64,000 bases of DNA from Rhizobiales bacterium Ga0077525 (GCA_001464835.1 LNDS01000032.1:95956-159955); one strand, 5' to 3'. Shown: positions 53,226 to 62,322, counted from the stretch's first letter. Translations and numbers: made by a program. The notes: generated by a model from the sequence alone, not told the origin.

Positions 53226-54389
53226 ATGCCGGTCATTACCAATGTCGAAGACCTTCGCCAATTGGCGAAGCGCAAGGTCCCCAAGGCGATCTTCGAATAC
53301 ATCGACCACGGCTCCTACGATCAGCTCACCCTCAAGGCCAACCGCAACGACCTCGACGCCGTGCGCTTTCGCCAGCGCGTCCTGATCGACGCCGATAACC
53401 GTTCGCTCGCCACCACCATGCTCGGCGAAAAGGTATCGATGCCGATCGCCATCGCGCCGACCGGCTTGACCGGACTGATGCACGGCAACGGCGAAATGCT
53501 GGCGGCGAAAGCGGCGGAAGCCGCCGGCATCCGCTTCACTTTATCGACCATGTCGATCTGTTCGATCGAAGACATCCGCGAAGTGACCAAGGCGCCGTTC
53601 TGGTTTCAGCTTTATGTCTTCAAGGACCGCGGCTTCAGCGAGGAAGTCATCGAGCGCGCCAAGGCGGCCGGCTGCTCCGCTTTGTTTCTAACCGTCGATC
53701 TGCCGATGCGCGGCCAGCGCCATTGCGACCTCAAGAACGGATTGCAGGTGCCGCCCCGGCTGACCGCGCGCAACGCCTTCGACATCATGACCAAGCCTTC
53801 GTGGCTCGCCGGCGTGCTGATGGGCAAGCGCAAATCCTTCGGCAATGTCGACCACTATCTCAAGAACAAGGGCGGCATCTGGGCCGCCGGCCGCTGGGGC
53901 GGCGACAATTTCGACAAGTCGTTGTCGTGGGAAGACGTCAACTGGATCCGCAAATTGTGGCCCGGCAGACTGGTCATCAAGGGCATTCTCGATCCGGAAG
54001 ACGCCAAGCGCGCCGCCGACATGGGCGCCGAGGCCATCGTGGTGTCGAACCACGGCGGCCGTCAGCTCGACGGCGTGCCCGGTACCATCACCGCGCTGCC
54101 GCGCATTGCCGACGCCGTGCGCGACCGCGTGGAAGTGCTGTTCGACGGCGGCATCCGCTCCGGCCTCGATGTGCTGAAAGCGCTGGCGCTCGGCGCGCAT
54201 GGCTGCCTGATCGGCCGCGCCTATCTCTACGGCCTCGCCGCGATGGGCGAAGCCGGCGTCGCCAAGACGCTCAGCCTGATGGCCGAGGAATTGCGCATCG
54301 GCATGTCGCTGACCGGCGTGCGCGATGTCGCCAGCATCAGCCGCGATATCCTGTTCGACAATTACGACGACCCGCGGCGGAACGTTTAG
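53226..54389 (+). CDS. lldD: FMN-dependent L-lactate dehydrogenase/alpha-hydroxyacid oxidase family
   Basis: Membrane-associated flavoenzyme that oxidises L-lactate to pyruvate and feeds the quinone pool. The 387-aa barrel shows AIFEYIDHGSYDQLTLKANR at the N-terminus, PIAIAPTGLTGLMHGNGEML (FMN), FWFQLYVFKDRGF, LTVDLPMRGQR, the Lys in RLVIKGILDPEDAKRAADMG, the catalytic His-Arg in VVSNHGGRQLDGVPG and FDGGIRSGLDVLKALALGAH. GGGGAG lies 8 bases before the ATG. Lactate is the likeliest substrate, but glycolate or another 2-hydroxyacid cannot be excluded. Confidence 0.9.
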   Translation: MPVITNVEDLRQLAKRKVPKAIFEYIDHGSYDQLTLKANRNDLDAVRFRQRVLIDADNRSLATTMLGEKVSMPIAIAPTGLTGLMHGNGEMLAAKAAEAAGIRFTLSTMSICSIEDIREVTKAPFWFQLYVFKDRGFSEEVIERAKAAGCSALFLTVDLPMRGQRHCDLKNGLQVPPRLTARNAFDIMTKPSWLAGVLMGKRKSFGNVDHYLKNKGGIWAAGRWGGDNFDKSLSWEDVNWIRKLWPGRLVIKGILDPEDAKRAADMGAEAIVVSNHGGRQLDGVPGTITALPRIADAVRDRVEVLFDGGIRSGLDVLKALALGAHGCLIGRAYLYGLAAMGEAGVAKTLSLMAEELRIGMSLTGVRDVASISRDILFDNYDDPRRNV

Positions 54390-54393
54390 CGGC

Positions 54394-55236
54394 TCAGAAA
54401 AAATACAGCGCAAAGATGCCGACGGTGCCGAGGATAATGCGCCACCAGGCGAACAACGCAAACGAGTGCCGCTGCACATACCGCAGCAAGGCCTTGACCG
54501 CGATCGTGCCGAAGATGAACGCGAACACAAAACCGACCGCGATGGCGCCGACATGGTCGGCGGTCAGTTCGGAACGGCTCTTGTACACTTCATAGGCAAA
54601 AGCGCCGACCATGGTCGGCATTGCCAGCCAGAACGAGAACTCCGCCGCAGCGCGGCGGTCGGCGCCGAACAGCATGGCGCCGACAATGGTCGAGCCCGAG
54701 CGCGACACGCCGGGAATCATGGCGAGACATTGGATGACGCCGATGCCGAAATACATCGGCAGGCTGAAAGACGTGGCATCGTGATGCCGCGCCTTGAGGC
54801 TGAGGCGATCGACCCATAGCAGCACGAAGCCGCCCAGAATAAGCGTGACGCAAACGATACGCACGTCGAACAGGTAGGCCTTGATGTAGCTGCCGGCGAG
54901 CGCGCCGATGACCGCCGCCGGCAGAAAGGCGAGCAAAATGCCGATGACGAAACGCGCCGCCTGCCATTGCACGAACATGGTGCGCGCCAGCGTCCACAGC
55001 CGGCCGAAATAGATCGTCAGCAGCGCCATGATGGCGCCGAGCTGGATGAGAATGGCGAAGGACTTGCTGAAGGCGTTGTCGCCCCAGCCGAGAACGTGCT
55101 GCATCAGCAGCAGATGGCCGGTGGAGGAGACCGGCAGAAATTCGGTCAGGCCCTCGACCATGCCGAGCACGGCGGCCTTGATCAGGTCGATATGGCTGGC
55201 GATCAGGTCGGCGACAGCCGCCGGCAGGAAGGACAT
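54394..55236 (-). CDS. uppP: Undecaprenyl-diphosphatase (BacA/UppP)
   Basis: Integral membrane phosphatase that recycles undecaprenyl pyrophosphate for peptidoglycan and other envelope polymers; overproduction gives bacitracin resistance in known members. The 280-aa protein has the catalytic motif VEGLTEFLPVSSTGHLLL and the second motif PGVSRSGSTIVGAMLFG, with about seven hydrophobic helices. GGAG precedes the ATG. It is convergent with lldD (stops 5 bases apart) and divergent from the GST gene. Confidence 0.97.
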   Translation of the reverse strand: MSFLPAAVADLIASHIDLIKAAVLGMVEGLTEFLPVSSTGHLLLMQHVLGWGDNAFSKSFAILIQLGAIMALLTIYFGRLWTLARTMFVQWQAARFVIGILLAFLPAAVIGALAGSYIKAYLFDVRIVCVTLILGGFVLLWVDRLSLKARHHDATSFSLPMYFGIGVIQCLAMIPGVSRSGSTIVGAMLFGADRRAAAEFSFWLAMPTMVGAFAYEVYKSRSELTADHVGAIAVGFVFAFIFGTIAVKALLRYVQRHSFALFAWWRIILGTVGIFALYFF

Positions 55237-55347
55237 GAAAAAGACTCCGGAGGGATGCGCGCGCTCTTTAGAGTTATGCGAATCGTGCGGTGTTTGGCTT
55301 TTGGCTTACCACCCCGGTTCAGGCAATGGGAATAACGCGCTCGCCAC

Positions 55348-55393
55348 AATTTGCGCCGGTGCAAATTTGATCTAACTCCAGTGTTTGTATAGT
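55348..55393 (+). promoter_or_regulatory. Candidate promoter with inverted repeat before the GST gene
   Basis: AATTTGC-N6-GCAAATT (55348-55367) overlaps a possible -35 (TTTGAT, 55364-55369); a -10-like TATAGT (55388-55393) follows at about 18 bases. The position suggests a repressor site for the GST gene, or shared control with divergent uppP. Inference from pattern only. Confidence 0.35.
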
Positions 55394-55441
55394 GCAGTCA
55401 CCGATTCCCTTTTCAGGCGCAACTTTACGTCCCGGTTATTC

Positions 55442-56134
55442 ATGCTGACGCTGCTGCAACATCCGCTCTGCCCGCTGTCACGCTATGTGCGGTTGATGTG
55501 CAATGAATACGGCATCGAACTGCGGCTGGTCGAGGAGCGGTTCTGGGAACGGCGCGAGGGCTTCCTCAGCATCAATCCGGCTGGCGCCATACCGGTGCTG
55601 ATCGCTGACGGCGAACCGCCGGTGCCGGGCGCCGCCATCATCGCCGAATATATCCAGGAGACCCGGCCTGCCGCCGACAATGCCGGCTGGTTGATGCCCG
55701 GTACGCCCAGCCAGCGCGTCGAAATCCGCCGTCTGGCGAGCTGGTTCAACGACAAGTTCCATGCCGAAGTCAGCGGGCCGCTGGTCACCGAACGGGTGTT
55801 CAAGCGCCATATGACGCTCGAGCAGGGCGGCGGGCCGCCCGACACCGGCGCTTTGCGCGCGGCGCGCAAGAATATCCGCTATCATCTGGCCTATATTGGC
55901 TGGCTGGTGCGCACGCGCGACTGGCTGGCCGGCGAACGGCTGAGCCTGGCTGATCTGGCCGCGGCCGCGCATTTGTCGGCCGTCGATTACCTGGGCGATG
56001 TACCGTGGAACGAAGACGAGGCAGCGAAGAACTGGTACGCGCGGGTGAAGTCGCGCCCGGCGTTCCGTCCGCTGCTGGCCGACACGCTGGCCGGGATTCC
56101 GCCGGCGAAGCATTACGCCGACCTGGACTTTTGA
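55442..56134 (+). CDS. Glutathione S-transferase family protein
   Basis: A 230-aa GST. The thioredoxin-like N-domain reads [20 protein letters not shown], then [20 protein letters not shown] and [20 protein letters not shown], with the cis-Pro in IPVLI. The helical C-domain contains [20 protein letters not shown], the N-capping box of GSTs. HPLCPLSR puts a Cys at the catalytic position, as in Cys-type GSTs. It overlaps queG by four bases (TTGA), so the two genes are co-translated. The uppP-GST-queG grouping recurs in Hyphomicrobiales; why these genes keep together is unknown. Confidence 0.92.
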   Translation: MLTLLQHPLCPLSRYVRLMCNEYGIELRLVEERFWERREGFLSINPAGAIPVLIADGEPPVPGAAIIAEYIQETRPAADNAGWLMPGTPSQRVEIRRLASWFNDKFHAEVSGPLVTERVFKRHMTLEQGGGPPDTGALRAARKNIRYHLAYIGWLVRTRDWLAGERLSLADLAAAAHLSAVDYLGDVPWNEDEAAKNWYARVKSRPAFRPLLADTLAGIPPAKHYADLDF

Positions 56135-57276
56135 AGTCCCCGCACGAAATAAAAGCGTCATTAATTTCGCAAGCGCGGACGCGCGGCTTCGACGCTGTCG
56201 GCGTCGCGCGGCCGGAAGCGGTACCAGAGGCAAAAGCCCGCCTCGATCAATTCATCGCCGACGGCGCGCATGGCGACATGGTGTGGATGGCGACCACAGC
56301 CGAGCGGCGCGGTTCGCCTCTGACGCTTTGGCCGGATGTGCGCTCGGTGATCATGCTCGGCATGAATTACGGGCCGGACGAAGACCCGTTGAAAATCTTG
56401 CAGGAACGCTCACGCGCGGCGATATCGGTTTACGCCAAGGGCGACGACTATCACGACCTCATCAAGTCGCGCCTGAAAGAGATCGCGCGCTGGCTGGTCG
56501 CCAATGCCGGCGGCGACGTCAAGGTGTTCGTCGATACCGCCGCGGTGATGGAAAAGCCGCTGGCCGCAAAAGCGGGCCTCGGCTGGCAGGGCAAGCACAC
56601 CAACGTCGTGTCGCGCGATTTCGGCTCGTGGCTATTTCTCGGCGCGATCTTCACCACGCTCGATCTGCCGGTCGATGAAGCGGCGGCCGATAATTGCGGC
56701 TCTTGCCGCGCCTGCCTCAATGCCTGCCCAACCGCGGCATTTCCCGCGCCTTATCGCCTCGACGCAAGACGGTGTATTTCCTATCTGACCATCGAGCACA
56801 AAGGCCCGATCCCGCGCGAGCTGCGACCGCTGATGGGCAATCGCATCTACGGCTGCGACGATTGTCTGGCTGTATGTCCGTGGAACAAATTTGCCGAACA
56901 GGGCCGCGAGGCCAAGCTTGCCGCGCGCGATGTCTTGCGCGCGCCGACGCTCACTGAGCTATCGCGGCTCGACGACGCGCAATTCCGTTTGATGTTTTCC
57001 AAGACCTCGATCAAGCGCACCGGCCGTGATCGCTTCATTCGCAACGTGCTCAATGCCATCGGCAATTCGGGCGACGTGACATTGGCGCCGGAAGCGGAAA
57101 GATTATTGAATGACGCTTCGCCTTTGGTGCGCGGCGCGGCGGTGTGGGCGTTGAGTAGGTTGTTGCCGACTGAGAAGTTCAAAACTTTGAATCGCGCCGA
57201 TGACGACGCGAGCGTTCAGGAAGAATGGGCTGCTGCGGCCTCAACTGTCATGCCCGCGAAGGCGGGCATCCAGTAA
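56131..57276 (+). CDS. queG: Epoxyqueuosine reductase QueG
   Basis: Last step of queuosine synthesis in tRNA: a cobalamin and two-[4Fe-4S] enzyme that reduces epoxyqueuosine. The active-site segment is [20 protein letters not shown] with [11 protein letters not shown]; the clusters are [16 protein letters not shown] and [13 protein letters not shown]; a HEAT-like tail follows. The start is a TTG at 56131 overlapping the GST stop. The end is odd: the last residues [11 protein letters not shown] and the TAA are translated from a palindromic repeat (57247 onward), so the ancestral stop has been replaced. Confidence 0.95.
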   Translation: MKSPHEIKASLISQARTRGFDAVGVARPEAVPEAKARLDQFIADGAHGDMVWMATTAERRGSPLTLWPDVRSVIMLGMNYGPDEDPLKILQERSRAAISVYAKGDDYHDLIKSRLKEIARWLVANAGGDVKVFVDTAAVMEKPLAAKAGLGWQGKHTNVVSRDFGSWLFLGAIFTTLDLPVDEAAADNCGSCRACLNACPTAAFPAPYRLDARRCISYLTIEHKGPIPRELRPLMGNRIYGCDDCLAVCPWNKFAEQGREAKLAARDVLRAPTLTELSRLDDAQFRLMFSKTSIKRTGRDRFIRNVLNAIGNSGDVTLAPEAERLLNDASPLVRGAAVWALSRLLPTEKFKTLNRADDDASVQEEWAAAASTVMPAKAGIQ

Positions 57277-57330
57277 CCCCTGTTTGTAACTACTCTCTAA
57301 AACCGGAAATACTGGGTTCGCGGGGACGAC
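57247..57330. repeat. Palindromic intergenic repeat overlapping the queG end
   Basis: Left arm GTCATGCCCGCGAAGGCGGG with CATCCAGTAA, right part ACTGGGTTCGCGGGGACGAC. The left arm is translated as [13 protein letters not shown] at the queG C-terminus. Same family as 3327, 45498 and 62791; the right arm is shortened. Confidence 0.8.
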
Positions 57331-57337
57331 AGCGGAA

Positions 57338-58126
57338 TCAAAATTCCGCCACCGCACTCAACAGCCGCTCGATATCCTCCGGCCGCGACAGGCGATGATC
57401 GCCGTCTTTGATGAGCGTCAGCACCACATCGTCGCGCGAAAAACGCGATACGAGATCCACCGCATGCCGCCATGGCACGTCCGGATCCTGCACGCCTTGC
57501 AGAATATGCACCGGGCAACCCGGCTCGATCAGCCCGCCCATCATGAGATGATTGCGGCCCTCCTCGATCAGTTGCTTGGTGATCGGATAGCCTTCCGGCG
57601 AGTACTCCGACGGCCGCGTCCAGAAACCTTTTTGCTCGATCTCACTCTTGATCGCCGGGGCGAACGACTTCCACATCAGCTCTTCGGTAAAGTCGACCGC
57701 CGGCGCGATGAGTACCATGCCGGCTAAAGGCGCGACGTCTTTCATCGCCGCGAGCCGCCGCGCCAAGAGCAATGCCAGCCAGCCGCCCATCGACGAGCCG
57801 ATCAGTACCTGCGGGCCTGAGCAAAACCGGGTGTAAACTTCGACGCATTCCTCCAGCCAGCGGCCGATGGTGCCGACCTTGAAGTCGCCGCCGGATTCCC
57901 CGTGACCGGAATAATCGAAGCGCAAACAGGCGCGGCCATGCGCCTCTGCCCAGGCATCCAGCGCCAAGGCCTTGCTGCCTACCATGTCGGACTTGAAACC
58001 ACCGAGCCAGACCAGGCCCGGACGACTATCGTTCCCCTTGCTCTCTCGCGCGCGCACGGCAATTGTCCGCGCAGGCGGCGGCGATTCGACGATCAGGCTT
58101 GTCAGACGCGCTTCGCTCATAGTCAT
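57338..58126 (-). CDS. Alpha/beta hydrolase
   Basis: A ~262-aa serine hydrolase. The nucleophile elbow is VLIGSSMGGWLALLLARRL; the acid is in ILQGVQDPDVPWRHAVDLV; the His is in LIKDGDHRLSRPED; the HG-equivalent oxyanion loop is LVWLGGFKSDMVG. A region FRFDYSGHGESGG-like (here CLRFDYSGHGESGGDFKVG) marks it as a palmitoyl-thioesterase/peptidase-like carboxylesterase. Starts at 58126, 58120 and 58183 are all possible; 58126 is given. It is divergent from the glycosyltransferase gene. Confidence 0.88.
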   Translation of the reverse strand: MTMSEARLTSLIVESPPPARTIAVRARESKGNDSRPGLVWLGGFKSDMVGSKALALDAWAEAHGRACLRFDYSGHGESGGDFKVGTIGRWLEECVEVYTRFCSGPQVLIGSSMGGWLALLLARRLAAMKDVAPLAGMVLIAPAVDFTEELMWKSFAPAIKSEIEQKGFWTRPSEYSPEGYPITKQLIEEGRNHLMMGGLIEPGCPVHILQGVQDPDVPWRHAVDLVSRFSRDDVVLTLIKDGDHRLSRPEDIERLLSAVAEF

Positions 58127-58237
58127 CTTGGAAACCAGTTCGGCACCATCAGGGGCGGTTCGCCCTATCAGGATCGTCAGCATTTCGATGTATTCTTCTC
58201 GCCTCAACGCCACCTGCGATGCAAGGGGGGACCGGCG

Positions 58238-59440
58238 GTGGTGATCTCGGCCCGGCCCAAGACGCGCTCGCTTGCCGGCGCCACCATCCTGCAACTGGTG
58301 CCGGCGCTGCGCGACGATCCGGTCGGCCATGCCGCCATCGATATCGCGATGACGCTGCTGCAATCCGGCGCCCGCGCCCTGGTCGCCGGCGGCGAAGGTC
58401 CATTGGTCGGCGAGCTGCGCGCCTTCGGCGGCGAATGGCTGCCGATGACGACCGATACGATCAATCCGCTGCGCATTGCCGGCAATGCACGGCAGTTGCA
58501 GAAGCTGATCGCCGGCGAGCGCATCGATATCGTGCATGCGCAAAGCGCTGCGGCGGCGTGGAGCGCCATTTCGGCGACCTACAAGATGCCGGTTTTTCTG
58601 GTGACGTCGTTTCCCGACCGGCTGGCACCGGATTCATGGCCGAGAGTCATGTTTCAGGGATCGCTGGCGCGCGGCGACCGGATGATCGCGCCTTCGAGCT
58701 ACATTTCCCGCGCCATGATCGAGCGCTACAAAATCGCGCCGGACAAGATCACGGTCATTCCGCGCGCGCTCGACACCGCCAAATTCAGTCCGGCCGCCGT
58801 CAATGTCGAGCGCGTCGCCGCGCTGCGCCGCGCCTGGGGCCTGCTGCCGCAAATGCGCGTCGTGCTGGTGCCGGGGCGCATCGCGCCGTGGAACGGACAG
58901 ATGAGCATGATCGACGCGGCGCGGCTCATGGTCAGCGGCGGCGACCGCAACATCGCTTTTGTGTTTGTCGGCGAAGACCGCGGCGAAGTCCGCTATCGCA
59001 GCGCGCTCAAGCAGCGCGCGAGCGACCATGGCATCGACACCTTGATCCGGCTGGTCGGCCACCATGCCGATATGCCGACGGCTTTGGCCGCCGCCGATGT
59101 TGTCGTCATTCCGTCGCTCGAGCCGCCTCTGTCGGGCCGCGCCGCCGCCGAAGCCCAAGCGATTGGCCGTCCCGTGGTGACGACTTCGGTCGGCGCGCTG
59201 CCGGAAAATCTGCTGTGTCCGCCGCGCATGCGCGATGAATTGCGTACCGGCTGGCTGGTGCGGCCGGGCAATGTCGGCGAACTGGCGCAGGCAACATCCG
59301 CGGCACTGGCGCTTTCGGTCACCGCGCATGAAGCGCTCGGCGCCCGCGCCCGCCAATTTGCTGAATTCATGTTTTCGCCGCAAAGCGTTGCTCAAGCCAT
59401 TCGTGGCGTTTACACTTCGCTTCTGGCCCGCGACCTCTAA
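58238..59440 (+). CDS. GT-B glycosyltransferase (family 4 type), first of a pair
   Basis: A ~400-aa glycosyltransferase. The N-domain begins ATILQLVPALRDDPVGHAAI; the linker region VIPRALDTAKFSPAAVNVER and the C-domain VLVPGRIAPWNGQMSMIDAA, FVFVGEDRGEVRYRSALKQR and PSLEPPLSGRAAAEAQAIGR agree with family 4, the last holding the donor-binding Glu region. The start is GTG 58238 (or the adjacent GTG 58241) behind GGGGGG. The acceptor and sugar are unknown; with its twin downstream it probably builds an envelope glycan. Confidence 0.87.
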   Translation: MVISARPKTRSLAGATILQLVPALRDDPVGHAAIDIAMTLLQSGARALVAGGEGPLVGELRAFGGEWLPMTTDTINPLRIAGNARQLQKLIAGERIDIVHAQSAAAAWSAISATYKMPVFLVTSFPDRLAPDSWPRVMFQGSLARGDRMIAPSSYISRAMIERYKIAPDKITVIPRALDTAKFSPAAVNVERVAALRRAWGLLPQMRVVLVPGRIAPWNGQMSMIDAARLMVSGGDRNIAFVFVGEDRGEVRYRSALKQRASDHGIDTLIRLVGHHADMPTALAAADVVVIPSLEPPLSGRAAAEAQAIGRPVVTTSVGALPENLLCPPRMRDELRTGWLVRPGNVGELAQATSAALALSVTAHEALGARARQFAEFMFSPQSVAQAIRGVYTSLLARDL

Positions 59441-59479
59441 GGCACCAAGCATTTGCGTGATCCTGCGTCGCCTCCTCCG

Positions 59480-60691
59480 ATGAATGCTCCCATCACCGTG
59501 ATGATCGTCGTGCCGACGCTCGACGTTGGCGCCGCCGAAATCGGCGCGGTCGAACTGGTGCGCATTCTCCACGGCGCGGGTCATCGCGCCATCGTCGTGG
59601 CGCGCGCCGGACGCTTGCTCGCCGACATCACCGCCGCCGGCGCCGAGTTCGTGCCGCTCGACGTCGCCAGCAAAAACCCGTTTGTCATGATGCGCAACGC
59701 CGTTGTGCTGATCCGGCTGGCGCGCGAACGCAAATGCGATGTCATTCACGCGCTGGGCCGCGCCGGCGCCTGGAGCGCCTGCGCCGCGGCGCGCATGCGC
59801 GGCATTCCCTTCGTCACCAGCTGGTTCAAGGGCTTCCGCGAACAGAACATCCTGAAGCGCCTCTATAACGGCGTGATGGCGCGCGGCAACCGCGTCGTCG
59901 CCGGCTGCGAGCAGATCGCGCAACTGGTCAACGACCGCTACGGCACGCCGTGGGACAAAATCGCGGTCGTGCCGTGCAGCATCGACTTCGAGCATTTTGA
60001 TCCAGCCAAGGTCACGCCCGAGCGCGTCGCCGCCGTGCGCAATAGCTGGGGCGTCAACGACGATACAAAAGTCATCATGGTGACCGGCCGCATCCTGCGC
60101 CGCAAAGGCCATCACGTCGCGGTGCGCGCGATGCAGCGGCTCAAGGACTTCGGCCTGACCAATTTTCTTTGCGTTTTTGTCGGCGAGGACCGCGGCCACA
60201 CCAATTACACCGGCCAGCTCTGGGACCTGGTGCTGGCGACCGGCACCATGGACGTCATCCGCATGGCCGCGCCGGTGCGCGACATGCCGGCCGCCTATTG
60301 CGCCGCCGCGGTGGTGGTGTCGGCCGCGGTGCAGCCGGAAGGCGTGCAGCGGGCGATGCTGGAGGCGCAGGCGATGGCGCGGCCGGTGGTCGTGTCCGAT
60401 CTCGGCGCCGGGCCCGACGTTGTCCTGACCGCGCCGGCGGTGCCGGAAAGCCGCGTCACCGGACTTCGCTTTCATTCCGGCGACGACCGGGCCCTGGCGG
60501 CCGCCTTGCTGCAACTATTTTCAATGCCGCCGCCGGCGGTGGAGGCCATAGGCAGTCGCGGCCGCGACTGGGTCCTCGGCCATTTTGACGCAACGATCGG
60601 CGCCGCGCAGATGCTGCGGCTTTATGCCGATGTCGCCGGACCGGCCCGGCCGGTTCCGGCGCTGGCAGCCGGTAAAATCGACCCCATTTGA
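59480..60691 (+). CDS. GT-B glycosyltransferase (family 4 type), second of a pair
   Basis: A ~403-aa paralogue of the preceding gene: TVMIVVPTLDVGAAEIGAVE at the N-terminus, VVPCSIDFEHFDPAKVTPER in the linker, and VIMVTGRILRRKGHHVAVRA, CVFVGEDRGHTNYTGQLWDL and VQPEGVQRAMLEAQAMARPV in the donor-binding half. Shared features with the first protein (IDxxxFxPA, FVGEDRG, EAQAxxRPVV) point to a tandem duplication. The ATG at 59480 has no visible ribosome site; a TTG at 59453 with AAGG ten bases upstream is an alternative. It lies 39 bases behind its twin and 88 bases before infC. Confidence 0.87.
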   Translation: MNAPITVMIVVPTLDVGAAEIGAVELVRILHGAGHRAIVVARAGRLLADITAAGAEFVPLDVASKNPFVMMRNAVVLIRLARERKCDVIHALGRAGAWSACAAARMRGIPFVTSWFKGFREQNILKRLYNGVMARGNRVVAGCEQIAQLVNDRYGTPWDKIAVVPCSIDFEHFDPAKVTPERVAAVRNSWGVNDDTKVIMVTGRILRRKGHHVAVRAMQRLKDFGLTNFLCVFVGEDRGHTNYTGQLWDLVLATGTMDVIRMAAPVRDMPAAYCAAAVVVSAAVQPEGVQRAMLEAQAMARPVVVSDLGAGPDVVLTAPAVPESRVTGLRFHSGDDRALAAALLQLFSMPPPAVEAIGSRGRDWVLGHFDATIGAAQMLRLYADVAGPARPVPALAAGKIDPI

Positions 60692-60779
60692 GCTTTTCGA
60701 ATCGCATCAAGGCCGTTCGCAACGGCGATGCGACGTGTTATAAGGCGACCCATCGCAACAGCATGAGGAGAGACTAGCC

Positions 60780-61319
60780 ATTCGTCGTCCGCAAAAATCC
60801 GCGCTGCCCGCCGAAAAAGGTGGCCCGCGCATCAACGAGGAGATCCGCTCCCGCGAGGTTCAGCTGATCGATGCCACCGGCGACAACAAGGGTGTTGTCC
60901 TGACCGAAGCCGCCATTGGGCTTGCCCAGGCGGCCGGGCTTGATCTGGTCGAGATCGCCCCCAATTCGGTTCCGCCCGTCGCCAAAATCCTGGATTACGG
61001 CAAATATAAATTCCAGGCGCAGAAGAAAGCGGCGGAAGCCCGCAAGAAACAGAAGGTCGTCGAGATCAAGGAGATCAAGCTCCGGCCGATGATCGACGAT
61101 CACGACTACCAGGTGAAGATGCGCTCCATGGAGCGGTTCTTCGAGGAAGGCGATAAGGTCAAGATCACCTTGCGTTTCCGCGGCCGCGAAATGGCGCATC
61201 AGGAGCTTGGTTACAAGCTGCTGCAGCGCGTCAAGGAAGACACCGACAAGATCTCGAAGGTCGAGTCGGAGCCGCGCTTCGAAGGCCGCCAGATGGTCAT
61301 GTTGCTGGCGCCGCGCTGA
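60780..61319 (+). CDS. infC: Translation initiation factor IF-3, AUU start
   Basis: IF-3 (179 aa) binds the 30S subunit, checks start-codon pairing and prevents premature 50S joining. The frame reads [20 protein letters not shown], then [20 protein letters not shown] and [20 protein letters not shown], ending in the C-domain [20 protein letters not shown]. No ATG, GTG or TTG exists between the in-frame TAA at 60741 and this sequence; an ATT at 60780 stands 9 bases behind GAGGAG and gives the normal length. The AUU start is the known device by which IF-3 represses its own translation. The first in-frame ATG (61089) would cut off the N-domain. Confidence 0.95.
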   Translation: MRRPQKSALPAEKGGPRINEEIRSREVQLIDATGDNKGVVLTEAAIGLAQAAGLDLVEIAPNSVPPVAKILDYGKYKFQAQKKAAEARKKQKVVEIKEIKLRPMIDDHDYQVKMRSMERFFEEGDKVKITLRFRGREMAHQELGYKLLQRVKEDTDKISKVESEPRFEGRQMVMLLAPR

Positions 61320-61324
61320 GCCCA

Positions 61325-61445
61325 CGTTCCCCGGACGCGGTGCGCCATATATGGCGCGCCGCAGTTCCGGGGCCATTCCAGGCTCTGGAATCGTAACGGT
61401 CCCGGGTCTGCCCTGTGCCACTACGTGGTACAGGGCGCCCGGGAC
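61325..61445. repeat. Three consecutive hairpins behind infC
   Basis: First: CCGGA...TCCGG enclosing GGTGCGCCATATATGGCGCG. Second: ATTCCAG-GCT-CTGGAAT. Third: GTCCCGGG...CCCGGGAC enclosing GCCCTGT...ACAGGGC and CCAC-TAC-GTGG. The unit starts 6 bases after the infC stop. The third hairpin resembles an intergenic repeat I associate with Bradyrhizobium-like genomes. It probably terminates infC and the convergent gene. Confidence 0.65.
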
Positions 61446-61458
61446 AAGCTTTTTGCGC

Positions 61459-61827
61459 TTACCTTCGCTCGGCTTCCCAGCGGCCGGCGCATTCGCCGGC
61501 GCCGCCGGCACCCTGCCAGGTTCCGGCACCGGAAGTCGCACTGAGCTTCCCGGTGCCATTGGCGCCCTTGTCGCCGAGCCGGATACTGACATTGACCGCC
61601 CCGCTGGGCGCCACCGAACCGTTGAAATTGACCGCGGCATCGCCTTGGTAGCGCACCTGGCCGTTCGCCACCCCGACGCTGTAGCGATAGGCCCTATCGC
61701 AGCTGCCCTTCTCGGTGATGATCAGCACCGACCAATTGCCGTCATGGATGGCGGCAACGGCGGCGGGCGTCCCGGCCGCCATGAAGCCAAAAGCGGCGGC
61801 GGCCATTAAAGTCAAAGGGCGAAACAC
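61459..61827 (-). CDS. Small secreted protein of unknown function
   Basis: A 122-aa protein with a signal peptide (FRPLTLMAAAAFGFMAAGTP, cut near AVA). The mature part is a probable small beta-sandwich: DGNWSVLIITEKGSCDRAYR, VANGQVRYQGDAAVNFNGSV, VSIRLGDKGANGTGKLSATS and a C-terminal GAGECAGRWEAERR; the two Cys may pair. The start is a GTG at 61827 with GAGGAG 9 bases upstream, better than the ATG at 61806 inside the signal peptide. I recall similar exported proteins in Bradyrhizobium-like genomes but no known function. It separates infC from rpmI on the opposite strand. Confidence 0.75.
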   Translation of the reverse strand: MFRPLTLMAAAAFGFMAAGTPAAVAAIHDGNWSVLIITEKGSCDRAYRYSVGVANGQVRYQGDAAVNFNGSVAPSGAVNVSIRLGDKGANGTGKLSATSGAGTWQGAGGAGECAGRWEAERR

Positions 61828-62121
61828 GGGCAGTCTCCTCAAGGGCTGGGCAACGTCATAAGACGGCTTAAATACTTGCAGAAACGGCAAATTGGTGCCG
61901 TTTTGACCAAAAACAAGCTTAGGCCGCGATTCCCGGGCTAACGCCCGGACGCCGGTTTGGGTTGCAAGGGCAAGCCAGCTCTGGCATACACCGCGCTCTC
62001 GCCGACCGGCCGTTAGGGCTGCCGTGGCGGCGATACCCGCTCAATTCCGAGCACCAGCCTGAGGCATGTTGGCCTTGGGCTGAATTTTGGCTGTGGTTCG
62101 CCGCGGCTTATGGAGAGCAAA

Positions 62122-62322
62122 ATGCCCAAGTTGAAGACCAAATCGGGCGCTAAAAAGCGCTTCAAGATCACCGCCGGCGGCAAAGTGAAGTATCAGCAGG
62201 CCGGCAAGCGTCACGGAATGATCAAGCGCACCACCAAGCAGATCCGCGAACATCGCGGCACCGCAGTGCTGTTCAAGACCGATGGCGACAACGTCAAGAA
62301 GTACTGGATGCCAAACGGCTAG
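62122..62322 (+). CDS. rpmI: 50S ribosomal protein L35
   Basis: A 66-aa basic protein with the L35 pattern: [40 protein letters not shown] and a C-terminal KYWMPNG. GGAG stands before the ATG at 62122. It heads the rpmI-rplT pair. The 294 bases upstream back to the secreted-protein gene hold a small hairpin (CCGGGC-TAAC-GCCCGG, 61933-61948) and presumably the promoter; no other gene is visible there. Confidence 0.97.
   Translation: MPKLKTKSGAKKRFKITAGGKVKYQQAGKRHGMIKRTTKQIREHRGTAVLFKTDGDNVKKYWMPNG

Noticed and set aside
58634..60514. A 626-codon open frame on the minus strand across both glycosyltransferase genes
   Set aside because: Antisense shadow of two well-supported genes; His/Arg/Gly-rich, spans an intergenic gap and has no family resemblance.
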